From an uncultured Solirubrobacterales bacterium (GTDB taxonomy: Bacteria > Actinomycetota > Thermoleophilia > Solirubrobacterales > 70-9): DNA of 34,128 bases. The DNA is taken from contig CAJAIJ010000051.1 of the NCBI GenBank assembly GCA_903939845.1, positions 1-34,128 of the forward strand, written 5' to 3'. The position numbers and the translations under genes were made by a program. Positions 8,855 through 16,349 of this stretch are shown here, piece after piece. The notes under the pieces were generated by a model. It was not told the origin of the DNA. It did not search any database and worked only from the letters and a program-made list of their open reading frames with translations. Within the stretch, counting starts at the first letter, position 1. Every line of letters begins with the position of its first letter.

Positions 8855-8972
8855 CTGGTGGAGGTCTCCTGAGGGGATGGTCGTGCTGACAAATCTGTAA
8901 CCCGCCGGCGGCTCGTTCGGACCTGATTCGGGTCCAGGCACCGGTCGGACCCATCGCTACGGGCGGTAGATA

Positions 8973-8991
8973 ATAGGGTAGCCTAAGTTTT
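8973..8991. promoter_or_regulatory. Iron-box-like operator between hmuT and the HugZ-like gene
   Basis: ATAGGGTAGCCTAAGTTTT matches the DtxR/IdeR consensus TWAGGTWAGSCTWACCTWA at 14 of 19 positions, including the central TAGCCTAA. It overlaps AT-rich -10-like sequence in both directions (TAGATAATA on plus, TATTATCTA on minus). One bound repressor could therefore control the divergent hmuTUV and HugZ-like genes. Inferred, not proven. Confidence 0.65.
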
Positions 8992-9039
8992 CCGGAATCC
9001 GGACCCCCGGCAAGCATCGAGAGCAAGGAGAGAGACACC

Positions 9040-9879
9040 GTGTCGAGTCAGACCGAAACAGCCACCCGCGACGCCAAGGCCGTCGTCGGGGCCCACGATC
9101 TCCCGAAGGGCGTGGCCGTCCCGGACGTCGCTCCCCTTGCCCGCAGTGGCCGCCGCCGGACTCCTGCCGAAGAGGCCCGGACCCTGATCGCAGCAAACGG
9201 ATCGGGCACCCTCGCCACCCTCAGCGAGGACGGAACTCCCTGGGCTTCGCTCGTGACCTACGGGACTCTCGAAGACGGCTCCCCCGTCCTGCTTCTCTCG
9301 ACGCTGGCCGAGCACGGTAGGAATCTGCTCGAGAATCGTCAGGCATCGCTGATGGTCCAGGACCCGAATCACGACGGCGAGCCGCTCGCAGGTGGGCGGG
9401 TCACGCTTGCCGGCCGAGCCGTCCGTCCCGAAGATCACCCCCTCGGTGATGACGCCCGACGGGTCCATCTCGAGGCGGTTCCCTCGGCCGAGATGTATGC
9501 GGACTTCAACGATTTCTCGTTCTGGATCCTCGAGGTCGACCGGGCCCGATGGGTAGGCGGCTACGGCCGAATGGACACCACCTACACGGAGGATTACTCG
9601 TCAGCAGAACCCGACCCGGTCCACCCGGCTGCAGCACATGCAGTGAGCCACATGAACGAGGACCACTCCGACGCGCTGCTGGACATGGCCCGCTCGCTGG
9701 CCGGCATCTCCGAAGCGACGGCGGCCGAGTGCGTATTCGCCGACCGCTACGGACTCGACCTCACCGTCACTGAGCCTTCCGGCAGACAGGGCGTCCGGAT
9801 CGAGTTCGCCGAGCCGGTAACCGAGTCCGACGGACTCCGGGCCGCAACGGTGGAACTCGCCCGCAGGGCCCGGGCCTGA
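9040..9879 (+). CDS. HugZ-like heme utilisation protein (PNPOx-like FMN-binding barrel plus DUF2470)
   Basis: A 279-residue cytoplasmic protein. Residues about 41-180 form a pyridoxamine-5'-phosphate-oxidase-like split barrel (GTLATLSEDGTPWASLVTYG at 56-75). Residues about 194-278 form a DUF2470 domain with HAVSHMNEDHSDALL (200-214). This domain pairing is that of the HugZ/HutZ heme oxygenase-like family, which releases iron from imported heme. The first 40 residues are an extension outside both domains. GTG start at 9040 with AAGGAGAG (9025-9032) upstream. It is divergent from hmuTUV with the iron-box-like site between them, which supports heme degradation over a generic flavin role. The activity is inferred. 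Confidence 0.8.
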   Translation: MSSQTETATRDAKAVVGAHDLPKGVAVPDVAPLARSGRRRTPAEEARTLIAANGSGTLATLSEDGTPWASLVTYGTLEDGSPVLLLSTLAEHGRNLLENRQASLMVQDPNHDGEPLAGGRVTLAGRAVRPEDHPLGDDARRVHLEAVPSAEMYADFNDFSFWILEVDRARWVGGYGRMDTTYTEDYSSAEPDPVHPAAAHAVSHMNEDHSDALLDMARSLAGISEATAAECVFADRYGLDLTVTEPSGRQGVRIEFAEPVTESDGLRAATVELARRARA

Positions 9880-9934
9880 ACCCCGTCCCGATGGGCCCCG
9901 GACCCTTCCTCCCCGGGAAAGGTCCGGACTTCCG

Positions 9935-10804
9935 ATGAGCGGCAACTCCGCTCCGGAGCGGATTCATCTCGAGGCCAACGGAATCGATTTCGGTGCGCTG
10001 GCCTGGGGTCCGGTCGACGGGCGGCCGGTGATCCTCGCCCATGGCTATCCCGATACCGCCTGGACCTGGCGCCACCTCGGTCCGACCCTCGCCGATGCCG
10101 GCTTCAGGGCCGTTGCGCCCTTCCTGCGTGGTTACGGTCCGACCGGCCCGGCTCCGGACGACAGTTATCTGGTGGCAGACGTGGTGGCCGACCTGGTCGC
10201 GATCAGGGATGCAATCGGAGCCGGACCCGGGACCCCCTTGATAGGACACGACTGGGGAGCGGTCGCGGTGTGGGAGCTCGCCTCCTCCAAACCGGACGCC
10301 TTCGGACCCAAGGTAGCGATGGCCGTCCCTCCACCGTCCGTCCTGATCGATGTCTGGAGGTCCGCCGACTCGTTTCCGGTCGGACTCCGGCAGCTCCGGA
10401 TGTCCTGGTATTTCCTGCTCAACCAGTTCGGCTTCACCGAGGCCCTGCAGAGCAGGATGATTCCTCGCCTCTGGCGCGACTGGTCCCCGGGCTACCCGGC
10501 CGATGAGGACCTCGCCCGCGTCTTCGAGTCGCTCCCCGACCGATCCCACCGCCGGGCCGCGCTCAAGTACTACCGGGACAATCTGAGAGGCGGATTCACC
10601 GCCCTGGCGAAGATCTCGCCCAGGGCGCCCGTCCTCTACCTCCACGGCACGGCCGACGGATGCGGTCAGGTTGCTCTTGGGAGGTTCGCCGAATCCGGCT
10701 TGCCTCCCGGCAGTCGGTTCGAGGCAGTGGAAGGGGCAGGCCACTTCCTGCAACTCGAAGACCCGGAGAGGATCGCCAACCTGACCCTGGAATGGCTCGC
10801 CTGA
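9935..10804 (+). CDS. Alpha/beta hydrolase, epoxide-hydrolase-like
   Basis: A 289-residue cytoplasmic hydrolase. The oxyanion-hole motif HGYP (36-39) and the nucleophile elbow GHDWGA (104-109, Asp106) are those of epoxide hydrolases and haloalkane dehalogenases. A helical cap follows (about 135-215, rich in W and Y), then HGTADG (candidate acid Asp) and GHFLQLEDPE (catalytic His). HGxP plus an Asp nucleophile favours an epoxide hydrolase; the substrate is unknown. ATG at 9935 lies behind GGGAAAGG. A 55-bp gap separates it from the HugZ-like gene, so read-through is possible. It converges on the next gene with 16 bp between stops. Confidence 0.82.
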   Translation: MSGNSAPERIHLEANGIDFGALAWGPVDGRPVILAHGYPDTAWTWRHLGPTLADAGFRAVAPFLRGYGPTGPAPDDSYLVADVVADLVAIRDAIGAGPGTPLIGHDWGAVAVWELASSKPDAFGPKVAMAVPPPSVLIDVWRSADSFPVGLRQLRMSWYFLLNQFGFTEALQSRMIPRLWRDWSPGYPADEDLARVFESLPDRSHRRAALKYYRDNLRGGFTALAKISPRAPVLYLHGTADGCGQVALGRFAESGLPPGSRFEAVEGAGHFLQLEDPERIANLTLEWLA

Positions 10805-10820
10805 AGGCTGCCCCGGTGGG

Positions 10821-12074
10821 TCAGGGGACGTATCGGGCCAGTGGAGCCCCGCTCCCTTCGGGCAGGACCGAGTAGCCGGAGCACCACGGGTCCGCCGCAA
10901 CCGACTCGTCCTGGGCGAAGGAGAAGTCCGGGAGATAGAGACGGGAGGCACCCGGCGCGGCCAGGGCCTGCTCGATGCCTTCACTGGAGACATGGGCGTA
11001 GATCCCGAAGTAGGTCTTGACGAGGACGGTCTCGCCGTCGGGGCAAACATCGGCCGCAACCACACCGGTGTAGTCGAGCTCCCTGACGAACTCGAGTTCG
11101 GACGGCCCCGGGGAGTCGAAGTCCGGGTCGACGGCCCGATAGACCCTTGCCCGATCTTCCCTCTTGGTGATGAGGTAGAGGTCCCCACTCGCAGGGTCTG
11201 TGACGAGAGCCTCGGCGTCGCGGGGGCCGTCCGGGTAGGTGAGCTCGGCCGTCTCGGGCACGACGGCTCCGAGGGTCGCCCCGTCCGGGACCCCTTCCAG
11301 CGACGACTCCGGGAAGCGGTGAACCGCAATCGAGTCGTGACTGGCCGAGTTGTCGCCGATCTCTCCGACGAAGATCGAGTCTCCACCGGGACCGGGACCG
11401 ATCGCGATGTCTTCCCAATCGCGGTTGGTGACACCGGAGAGGGGCTGGATCGCGCGGACAGACCCGTCCTCTGCCAGGACGAAGACCGAGGCCGGTCCGC
11501 CGCTGTCATCGTGGGTGTAGAACCGTCCCGGGTGGCGTCTGCTCTCGACCAGTCCCGAAGCCTCGGTGATCGGACTTCCGACTGCCCCGAGTTCGACCCT
11601 CCGTGTCGTAACGGCCCTCAGGGTCGATCCCCTGATGGTCCTGACCGCCGTCTTCCTGACCTGACCGAGCCTCGAGGTGACACGGATCGTGACCGCTACG
11701 CCCCGGGGCACCTTGCAGGAAGGGAGAACCTGCGATGCGGCGGGACCGAGCCCGATCGCCACAGCGACCTTCCTGCCCGAGGGCCGAACGGTGCGCGACC
11801 GATCGGCAACCGGAGAGCCGTTCCTCGAGACCGTCGCCCTCGTCTCTACCGAGCGGGCATTTCCCGAGCGAACCCGGACCTTGAGCACCGGATCGGGGCG
11901 GCAGCTCAGCGTCAGCCCGGTGACGGCCGGCCGGGCCAGCACGGGACCACCATCCGCATGACCGGGACCTCTGACGATCAGAACCCAGAGAAGGCCTCCA
12001 ATGACAGCCATACCCGCCAGCAGGATCACTCCGGCGAAAGCTGCCCTTCTTCCTCCCTCCGAGATCCGGTTCAC
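10821..12074 (-). CDS. Membrane-anchored beta-propeller-like extracytoplasmic protein, function unknown
   Basis: A 417-residue protein. An N-terminal membrane segment (11-34) follows a short basic cytoplasmic start. Then comes an Ig-like region (about 45-145) with two Cys that could pair, and a C-terminal region (about 150-417) with propeller-type repeats: ITEASGLVESRRHPG, TNRDWEDIAIGPG, ETAELTYPDGPRDAEALVTD and LYLITKREDRARVYR. The DWEDIA and DAEALV signatures recur in uncharacterised actinobacterial propeller proteins; I cannot assign a substrate. The GTG start has no Shine-Dalgarno, but TACCCT (12082-12087 on the complement) lies exactly 7 nt upstream, suggesting a leaderless mRNA. Confidence 0.72.
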   Translation of the reverse strand: MNRISEGGRRAAFAGVILLAGMAVIGGLLWVLIVRGPGHADGGPVLARPAVTGLTLSCRPDPVLKVRVRSGNARSVETRATVSRNGSPVADRSRTVRPSGRKVAVAIGLGPAASQVLPSCKVPRGVAVTIRVTSRLGQVRKTAVRTIRGSTLRAVTTRRVELGAVGSPITEASGLVESRRHPGRFYTHDDSGGPASVFVLAEDGSVRAIQPLSGVTNRDWEDIAIGPGPGGDSIFVGEIGDNSASHDSIAVHRFPESSLEGVPDGATLGAVVPETAELTYPDGPRDAEALVTDPASGDLYLITKREDRARVYRAVDPDFDSPGPSELEFVRELDYTGVVAADVCPDGETVLVKTYFGIYAHVSSEGIEQALAAPGASRLYLPDFSFAQDESVAADPWCSGYSVLPEGSGAPLARYVP

Positions 12075-12081
12075 AGACGTC

Positions 12082-12087
12082 AGGGTA
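12082..12087 (-). promoter_or_regulatory. -10 element, leaderless start of the propeller-like gene
   Basis: TACCCT read on the minus strand, then 7 nt, then the GTG at 12074. No ribosome-binding site lies in between. It is the same TACCCT-N7-start layout as at 31831. Confidence 0.5.
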
Positions 12088-12096
12088 GAGGAGTGA

Positions 12097-12122
12097 TCGA
12101 CCGGCCCCGAAGGACCGGTCGA
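12097..12122. repeat. Inverted repeat between peroxiredoxin and propeller-like genes
   Basis: TCGACCGG (12097-12104) and CCGGTCGA (12115-12122) form a perfect 8-bp stem with a 10-nt loop. There is no T-tract in either direction. It may end the peroxiredoxin transcript, or act as an operator just upstream of the -10 element at 12082-12087. Confidence 0.45.
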
Positions 12123-12177
12123 CCTGCTCCCGGGCCGACGAGGCCCTCAGGTCGCGAGCGCCCGGAGGCGCATGCGA

Positions 12178-12837
12178 TCAGCGGGTCGGGTCGGGGACTA
12201 TCCGGATGTAGGGCTTCGGCTCTTCCCACTCGCCGAAGATCTCCTTGGCCTGGTCATTGTCGACCGAGCCGGCGATGATCACGTCGTCTCCACTCTTCCA
12301 GTTGGCCGGCGTCGCGACCTTGTGGCCCGCAGTCAGCTGAAGGGAATCGATGACCCTGAGCACCTCGTCGAAGTTCCTGCCGGTCGTCATCGGGTAGACG
12401 AGGATCAGCTTGACCTTCTTGTCCGGTCCGATCACGAAGACGTTGCGAACGGTCTGGTTGTCCATCGGGGTGCGGTCGGTGGGATCTCCCTCGACTTCGG
12501 CCGGGAGCATTCCGTAGGCCTTCGAGATCGAGAAGTCGGCATCGGAAATCAGCGGGTAGTTGGGGGCCGTGCCCTGGGTTTCTTCGATGTCGCTCGCCCA
12601 CTCCTCGTGCCGGTCGAGCGGATCGACGGAGAGGCCGATGATCTTCACGTCCCTCTCGTCGAACTGCGGCTTCGCGTTCGCCATGTAGCCGAGCTCGGTG
12701 GTGCAGACCGGAGTGAAGTCCTTGGGGTGCGAAAAGAGTACGGCCCAGGAATCTCCGATCCAGTCGTGGAACTGGATCTTTCCTTCTGTGGTTTCGGCCT
12801 CGAAGTCCGGTGCGGTATCGCCAAGTTTGAGGGTCAT
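12178..12837 (-). CDS. 1-Cys peroxiredoxin (Prx6/AhpC-TSA family)
   Basis: A 219-residue cytoplasmic peroxidase that reduces hydrogen peroxide and organic peroxides. The active site is FTPVCTTE with the peroxidatic Cys45. No other cysteine exists in the protein, so it is a genuine 1-Cys enzyme needing an external thiol for recycling. The Prx6-type C-terminal domain (about 170-219, TPANWKSGDDVII) is complete. The length fits the family. ATG at 12837 with AAAGGAGAT directly upstream. A long AT-richer leader (to about 12990) holds a possible TAGACT -10 element and an inverted repeat, so it probably has its own regulated promoter. Confidence 0.94.
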   Translation of the reverse strand: MTLKLGDTAPDFEAETTEGKIQFHDWIGDSWAVLFSHPKDFTPVCTTELGYMANAKPQFDERDVKIIGLSVDPLDRHEEWASDIEETQGTAPNYPLISDADFSISKAYGMLPAEVEGDPTDRTPMDNQTVRNVFVIGPDKKVKLILVYPMTTGRNFDEVLRVIDSLQLTAGHKVATPANWKSGDDVIIAGSVDNDQAKEIFGEWEEPKPYIRIVPDPTR

Positions 12838-12969
12838 TCTGGATCTCCTTTGAGTCGTCTTCTAGCTCGTCTTCTTCGCCTGATCCCGGTCGAGACGGGA
12901 CCATCGAGTCCTTGCTACGGGGTGATCGCGATTCCCGGATCTACGCTCCCTGCCCGAGGAACAGCGGAC

Positions 12970-12989
12970 ACCTAACGGGGTTAAGTCTA
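12970..12989 (-). promoter_or_regulatory. Candidate promoter/operator of the peroxiredoxin gene
   Basis: ACCTAAC (12970-12976) and GTTAAGT (12980-12986) form a 7-3-7 inverted repeat with one mismatch. TAGACT on the minus strand (12984-12989) is a plausible -10 that overlaps it. The region is AT-richer than its surroundings. No known regulator consensus fits exactly. The distance to the start codon is about 140 nt, so the leader would be long. Confidence 0.35.
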
Positions 12990-13020
12990 TCCGGTTTTAG
13001 GGTATTTCACAGAGTAGCGT

Positions 13021-13064
13021 GTTCGAGAGGTCGGGATGCTCCCCTGCCCCCCGACGTTTCGAAC
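13021..13064. repeat. Long imperfect inverted repeat downstream of the tRNA cluster
   Basis: Arms 13021-13035 and 13050-13064 pair at 13 of 15 positions around a 14-nt loop. A second hairpin, GCCCCG (13066-13071) and CGGGGC (13076-13081), lies beside it. Both are downstream of tRNA-Pro in the direction of transcription (minus) and could end the tRNA transcript, although neither has a U-tract. Confidence 0.5.
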
Positions 13065-13105
13065 GGCCCCGAACCCGGGGCTGCCGCACCTGCTCAGCGA
13101 TCAAA

Positions 13106-13179
13106 TCGGGGCGACTGGATTTGAACCAGCGACCTTTCGACCCCCAGTCGAATGCGCTACCAAACTGCGCCACGCCCCG
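13106..13179 (-). tRNA. tRNA-Pro(GGG)
   Basis: A complete 74-nt cloverleaf. The acceptor stem is CGGGGCG with CGCCCCG. The D arm is GCGC/GCGC. The anticodon arm is TTCGA-CTGGGGG-TCGAA, giving anticodon GGG. The T arm contains TTCAAAT, and the discriminator is A. The 3' CCA is not encoded. It is last of three same-strand tRNA genes. Confidence 0.95.
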
Positions 13180-13229
13180 TGCGAGGTGGCACTCTATCGG
13201 GACGGAGCCCGGGCCGGACCCGGACCTGA

Positions 13230-13300
13230 AGCGGGTGACGGGAATCGAACCCGCTCTAGGAGCTTGGAAGGCTCCTGTGCAACCAGTACACCTCACCCGC
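13230..13300 (-). tRNA. tRNA-Gly(TCC)
   Basis: A complete 71-nt cloverleaf. The acceptor stem is GCGGGTG with CACCCGC. The anticodon arm is GGAGC-CTTCCAA-GCTCC, giving anticodon TCC. The T arm is GCGGG-TTCGATT-CCCGT, and the discriminator is T. CCA is not encoded. Confidence 0.95.
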
Positions 13301-13357
13301 GACCTGCGTCCGGTCCGATTATACGAGCGACCCGAAGCCGAATCGGCCAGACGCCAG

Positions 13358-13431
13358 CGGGGCAACTAGGACTCGAACCTAGAATCGCCGGTTTTGGAGA
13401 CCGGTGCCTTATCCAATTTGGCCATTGCCCC
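13358..13431 (-). tRNA. tRNA-Trp(CCA)
   Basis: A complete 74-nt cloverleaf. The acceptor stem is GGGGCAA with TTGCCCC. The anticodon arm is CCGGT-CTCCAAA-ACCGG, giving anticodon CCA. The T arm is CTAGG-TTCGAGT-CCTAG, and the discriminator is G as expected for tryptophan. The terminal CCA is not encoded. It is first of the three-gene cluster; the frequent secE neighbour is absent here. Confidence 0.95.
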
Positions 13432-13440
13432 TGAGCGGCG

Positions 13441-13446
13441 ATTCTA
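13441..13446 (-). promoter_or_regulatory. -10 element of the tRNA-Trp-Gly-Pro cluster
   Basis: TAGAAT on the minus strand lies 9 nt before the mature 5' end of tRNA-Trp. With a usual spacing, transcription would begin only about 3 nt before the mature end. No convincing -35 is visible at 16-18 nt spacing. Confidence 0.55.
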
Positions 13447-13478
13447 GCCTCTGCCGGTCGGACGAGTCCGACCCGTGG

Positions 13479-14276
13479 TCAAACGGATGGAGCTCGGGCG
13501 TCGAGCCAACCCAGCATGGCGTCGGCGACCTCATCGCCGCCACTGTCGAGCATCAGGTCGTGGCCCAGGCCGGGGAACTCGAGCAGCTCGGCCCCGTAAC
13601 GGCGGGCCGTATCGCGCACGTCGGCAATCGGGATCAGGGCATCCTCCGGCGTCCCGAGGACGAGGATCGGGGGATCACCCTTCGGCGGACCGGCCGGCCG
13701 GTGGAGCAGTACTTCGAACTGGGCGATCGGGGATTCGCGACCGCACATCGCAGCCCACCGCTCGGCCTCGTCCTGGCTGGCGGCGTGGAAGAGGTAGTCG
13801 GGTCTCATCGGAAGCGAATCTCCCAAAGAGATCCTGAGCAGGTCAGTTGGATGACTTCGGGCGATCTTCAGGAGCGTCCCGGCCCCCGGTCTGGCCGGGA
13901 TCGGCGCGACCAGCACTGCCGCCCTCACCGGGTAACGGGCAATCGCCTTCTGGACGACCAGCCCACCGAGGCTGTGGCCGACCAGGACCGGTCTGGTGTC
14001 GAGTCCAGCGGCAGTGCGGACGACGTCCTCGACATAGGTCCCCACGGTGGCGGTTGCGAGAGGGCCCGGACTGGCACCGTGACCGGTGAGAGAGACCGCG
14101 AAGGCCTGGCGTCCAGATTCGGCCACCTGCTCCATCCACGACCGCCAGCACCAGGCGGCATGGCTTGCTCCGTGGACGAAGAGCACTGGGGGTCCGGTCG
14201 GCTCCCCCTCGGGATCGACCCTCAGGAGCTCCAGTCCGGAATAAGGCGATGAACCGGATGTGATCTCTATGGCCAT
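13479..14276 (-). CDS. Alpha/beta hydrolase (serine esterase/lipase-like)
   Basis: A 265-residue cytoplasmic hydrolase. VLFVHGASHAAWCW carries the HG oxyanion motif (35-36). GHSLGG (100-105) gives nucleophile Ser102. GTPEDALIP supplies a candidate acid and GLGHDLML the catalytic His. The family is broad, so the substrate is unknown. ATG at 14276 is preferred over the GTG just upstream (14279) because TATGAT (14283-14288 on the complement) lies exactly 6 nt before the ATG and no Shine-Dalgarno exists, matching the leaderless layout seen at 16735. Confidence 0.82.
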   Translation of the reverse strand: MAIEITSGSSPYSGLELLRVDPEGEPTGPPVLFVHGASHAAWCWRSWMEQVAESGRQAFAVSLTGHGASPGPLATATVGTYVEDVVRTAAGLDTRPVLVGHSLGGLVVQKAIARYPVRAAVLVAPIPARPGAGTLLKIARSHPTDLLRISLGDSLPMRPDYLFHAASQDEAERWAAMCGRESPIAQFEVLLHRPAGPPKGDPPILVLGTPEDALIPIADVRDTARRYGAELLEFPGLGHDLMLDSGGDEVADAMLGWLDARAPSV

Positions 14277-14282
14277 CACGTG

Positions 14283-14288
14283 ATCATA
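14283..14288 (-). promoter_or_regulatory. -10 element, leaderless start of the alpha/beta hydrolase gene
   Basis: TATGAT read on the minus strand, 6 nt, then ATG at 14276. It is the same hexamer and spacing as the element at 16723-16728. Confidence 0.55.
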
Positions 14289-14333
14289 GGTCCGGGCGAT
14301 GGACGGGGCAGATTGCCGTCGTCTGCCGGCCGA

Positions 14334-16349
14334 TCACCTCTGGCGAAACTCGACGGTCCGTTCGCTCGGCATGCCCTCCCCCTCGATTGCGGTTCGGATG
14401 ATGAGACTCCTCCCCCCTCTCTCCGACAGCCGCAAGACCTCGAGCGCCCTGCCGGGCAGGATCGGCAGGGCCACTCTGGCCCTGACACCCCGAGCCAATC
14501 GGACCTCGACCTTGCCGCTCAGCCGGACGCCGAACCGACGGGCCTCGGCCGCGATCAGGCAGGCCTGCGAAGACCGGATCGGACAGGAGACGGTCGCGTA
14601 GATCTTCTGTCCGAAGTGGAAGGCCTTGCCCATGCCGATCACTTCCGGCGGAGGTTTCGCGTCGGTCAGGAGTTCCCCCGGCTCGGGCGGGTTCCCGGGC
14701 GGCACCAGGCAGCCTGCACCCTGACAGTCGCGATAGTTCGATGCCCTGGCGCGCATGAAGGCGAGCACTTCCCTGTAGCCGGGCGAGTTCGCCTGGTCAT
14801 AGAGCTCGAACGGGTCCTTCGAAAGGTCGTAGAGCTCCTCTCCACCGGAATCGATCTCGAAGTACTTGTAGTGCCCGATACGGATTCCACGGTAGGCGAG
14901 GCTGGGAGCCTGACGCGGCGGCCTCGCCGGATCGATCGGGGTCACGGGTATCTCGGGCGGATAGTCGGGGTCACCGGCCACCTCTTCGGCCGCGATGCGC
15001 TCGATCACCACCGCCCGGGCAGGCGAGGCACCGCCCTCCAGGGAGGCGCCCAGGCTCCGGCCGTCGAATTCCATGCCGCCCGCTTCGAGACCAGCGAGGT
15101 CGAGCACCGTCGGAGCGACGTCGACCAGGGAGACCGGGGTCGAGGTCGTGCCGGCGCTGATCCCAGGTCCGGCGATCAGCAGGGGGACCTTCGCGCCTTC
15201 CTCGAATGGCAATCCCTTGCCCCAGGTGACGCGATGCTCGCCATGGAAGAAACCGTTGTCCGAGGTAAAGATGAAGTAGGTGTTCGAGAGACGGTTGCTC
15301 TCCCTGAGTACGCGGTGGATCAGGGCCACCCCCTCGTCGATGGCCTGAAGGCTCTCGATGCTTCGCCGCCAGATCGTGTCGATCGTCCGGATGCTGTTCT
15401 GATTCAGTCGACCGTTCACCCGCTGCAGGAGGAAGTCTTTGTCGGTCGTGTTGCTCTCGTCGTAGTTGGGGGTCCTTGGGGCGACCTCATTGTCGGCCAG
15501 CCCGATGTGACGGGTGGCGGGTTGGGGGCCGGGCGGACTCGTGTTGTCGCCGTGGGGCCCGTGGTGATCGACCATCACGAAGAACGGCTCCTCCGCCTCC
15601 CTGATCTCGGTCGCTGCCAGGGCGGTCATTCGATCCGCGTGGTAGTTACAGGTCGTGCTCTGACTGAAGGCATCGCACCAGGCCGGATCGATCTCCCGAT
15701 CGTCTCCGTAGGTCTGGGAGCCGAACGGTCCGCGAATCTCCCCCGAGATCCCATCCCTCTCGTTCCTGACCAGCTGGTAATACCCGTAGTAGTCCCGGGT
15801 CGACTGGTTGTTGGCGTCAGAGGCCCAGACATCCCAGCCCGGAGGGACCACGGGGGGAGCGACTATCGGGTCCTCGCCGTAGTTGTTGATCCACTTTCCG
15901 AAGTGCGCCGTGTGGTAGCCGGCATCGTCGAGGACGGTGGCCAGGTTGGGCTCCATCCGGCTCGACCCGAGCCAGCCCTGCCACCCGCCGAACGGCCCGT
16001 CGTTCGCGACGACCCCTGTGTTATGAGGCAGCTGGCCGGAGAGCAGTGACGCCCGGGATGGAGCACACATCGGAGTCGGAGCGTAGGCGTTGCGGAAATC
16101 CCTGCCCTGGTTTCCGAAGAGTGACGTGAGCCTCGGCATGATCGGAACCTTCCGGCCCCTCTTGTTCGAATACTTGCCGGTCATCATCCGGAGGACCATG
16201 TCGTCGGTCTGAACGACCACGAAGCTGGGTCGCTGGGCCGCCCTGACCTCGGGAACCGCCAGGAGGCAGAGAACTACGACCGTCAGCACGGCAAACGACC
16301 GGATCGGACCGGCTCGAAGCAGCTGGAGGTTTTTCCGATGGTCTGCCAT
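14334..16349 (-). CDS. Exported type I (formylglycine) sulfatase
   Basis: A 671-residue arylsulfatase-family enzyme that hydrolyses sulfate esters outside the membrane. A signal peptide spans about 1-38 (hydrophobic 19-33, cleavage near VRAA). Metal ligands D49-D50 lie in VVVQTDDM. CAPSR (Cys95, Pro97, Ser98, Arg99) is the CxPSR motif whose Cys is converted to formylglycine. GKWINNYG and SDNGFFHGEH supply further active-site residues. The last 100 residues or so are an extra beta-like region with two Cys. Activation needs a formylglycine-generating enzyme, not encoded here. ATG at 16349; an in-frame TTG precedes it by one codon. The substrate is unknown. Confidence 0.9.
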   Translation of the reverse strand: MADHRKNLQLLRAGPIRSFAVLTVVVLCLLAVPEVRAAQRPSFVVVQTDDMVLRMMTGKYSNKRGRKVPIMPRLTSLFGNQGRDFRNAYAPTPMCAPSRASLLSGQLPHNTGVVANDGPFGGWQGWLGSSRMEPNLATVLDDAGYHTAHFGKWINNYGEDPIVAPPVVPPGWDVWASDANNQSTRDYYGYYQLVRNERDGISGEIRGPFGSQTYGDDREIDPAWCDAFSQSTTCNYHADRMTALAATEIREAEEPFFVMVDHHGPHGDNTSPPGPQPATRHIGLADNEVAPRTPNYDESNTTDKDFLLQRVNGRLNQNSIRTIDTIWRRSIESLQAIDEGVALIHRVLRESNRLSNTYFIFTSDNGFFHGEHRVTWGKGLPFEEGAKVPLLIAGPGISAGTTSTPVSLVDVAPTVLDLAGLEAGGMEFDGRSLGASLEGGASPARAVVIERIAAEEVAGDPDYPPEIPVTPIDPARPPRQAPSLAYRGIRIGHYKYFEIDSGGEELYDLSKDPFELYDQANSPGYREVLAFMRARASNYRDCQGAGCLVPPGNPPEPGELLTDAKPPPEVIGMGKAFHFGQKIYATVSCPIRSSQACLIAAEARRFGVRLSGKVEVRLARGVRARVALPILPGRALEVLRLSERGGRSLIIRTAIEGEGMPSERTVEFRQR

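Noticed and set aside
9898-9927. 7-bp hairpin (CCGGACC/GGTCCGG) just before the epoxide-hydrolase-like start
   Set aside because: The stem is short, the loop is large and contains the ribosome site GGGAAAGG, and no terminator or riboswitch features are present.
9767-11509. 580-codon minus-strand open frame over the epoxide-hydrolase-like gene
   Set aside because: It crosses two well-supported genes and its product is Pro/Arg/Ser/Thr-rich without any motif.
10992-12278. 428-codon plus-strand open frame opposite the propeller-like and peroxiredoxin genes
   Set aside because: Antisense shadow; low-complexity Arg/Asp/Gly composition and it spans two real genes.
13358-13431. tRNA-Trp as a possible integration site
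   Set aside because: No integrase, no repeated tRNA 3' end and no change in base composition nearby.
13019-13434. Open frames across the tRNA-Pro/Gly/Trp genes
   Set aside because: Three complete cloverleafs occupy the region on the minus strand; the frames are chance.
14280-16049. Very long open frame (589 codons) opposite the sulfatase gene
   Set aside because: The sulfatase on the other strand has a full set of catalytic motifs and a signal peptide. The antisense product is Arg/Gly/Asp-rich with no domain, as expected from GC-rich codon shadow.
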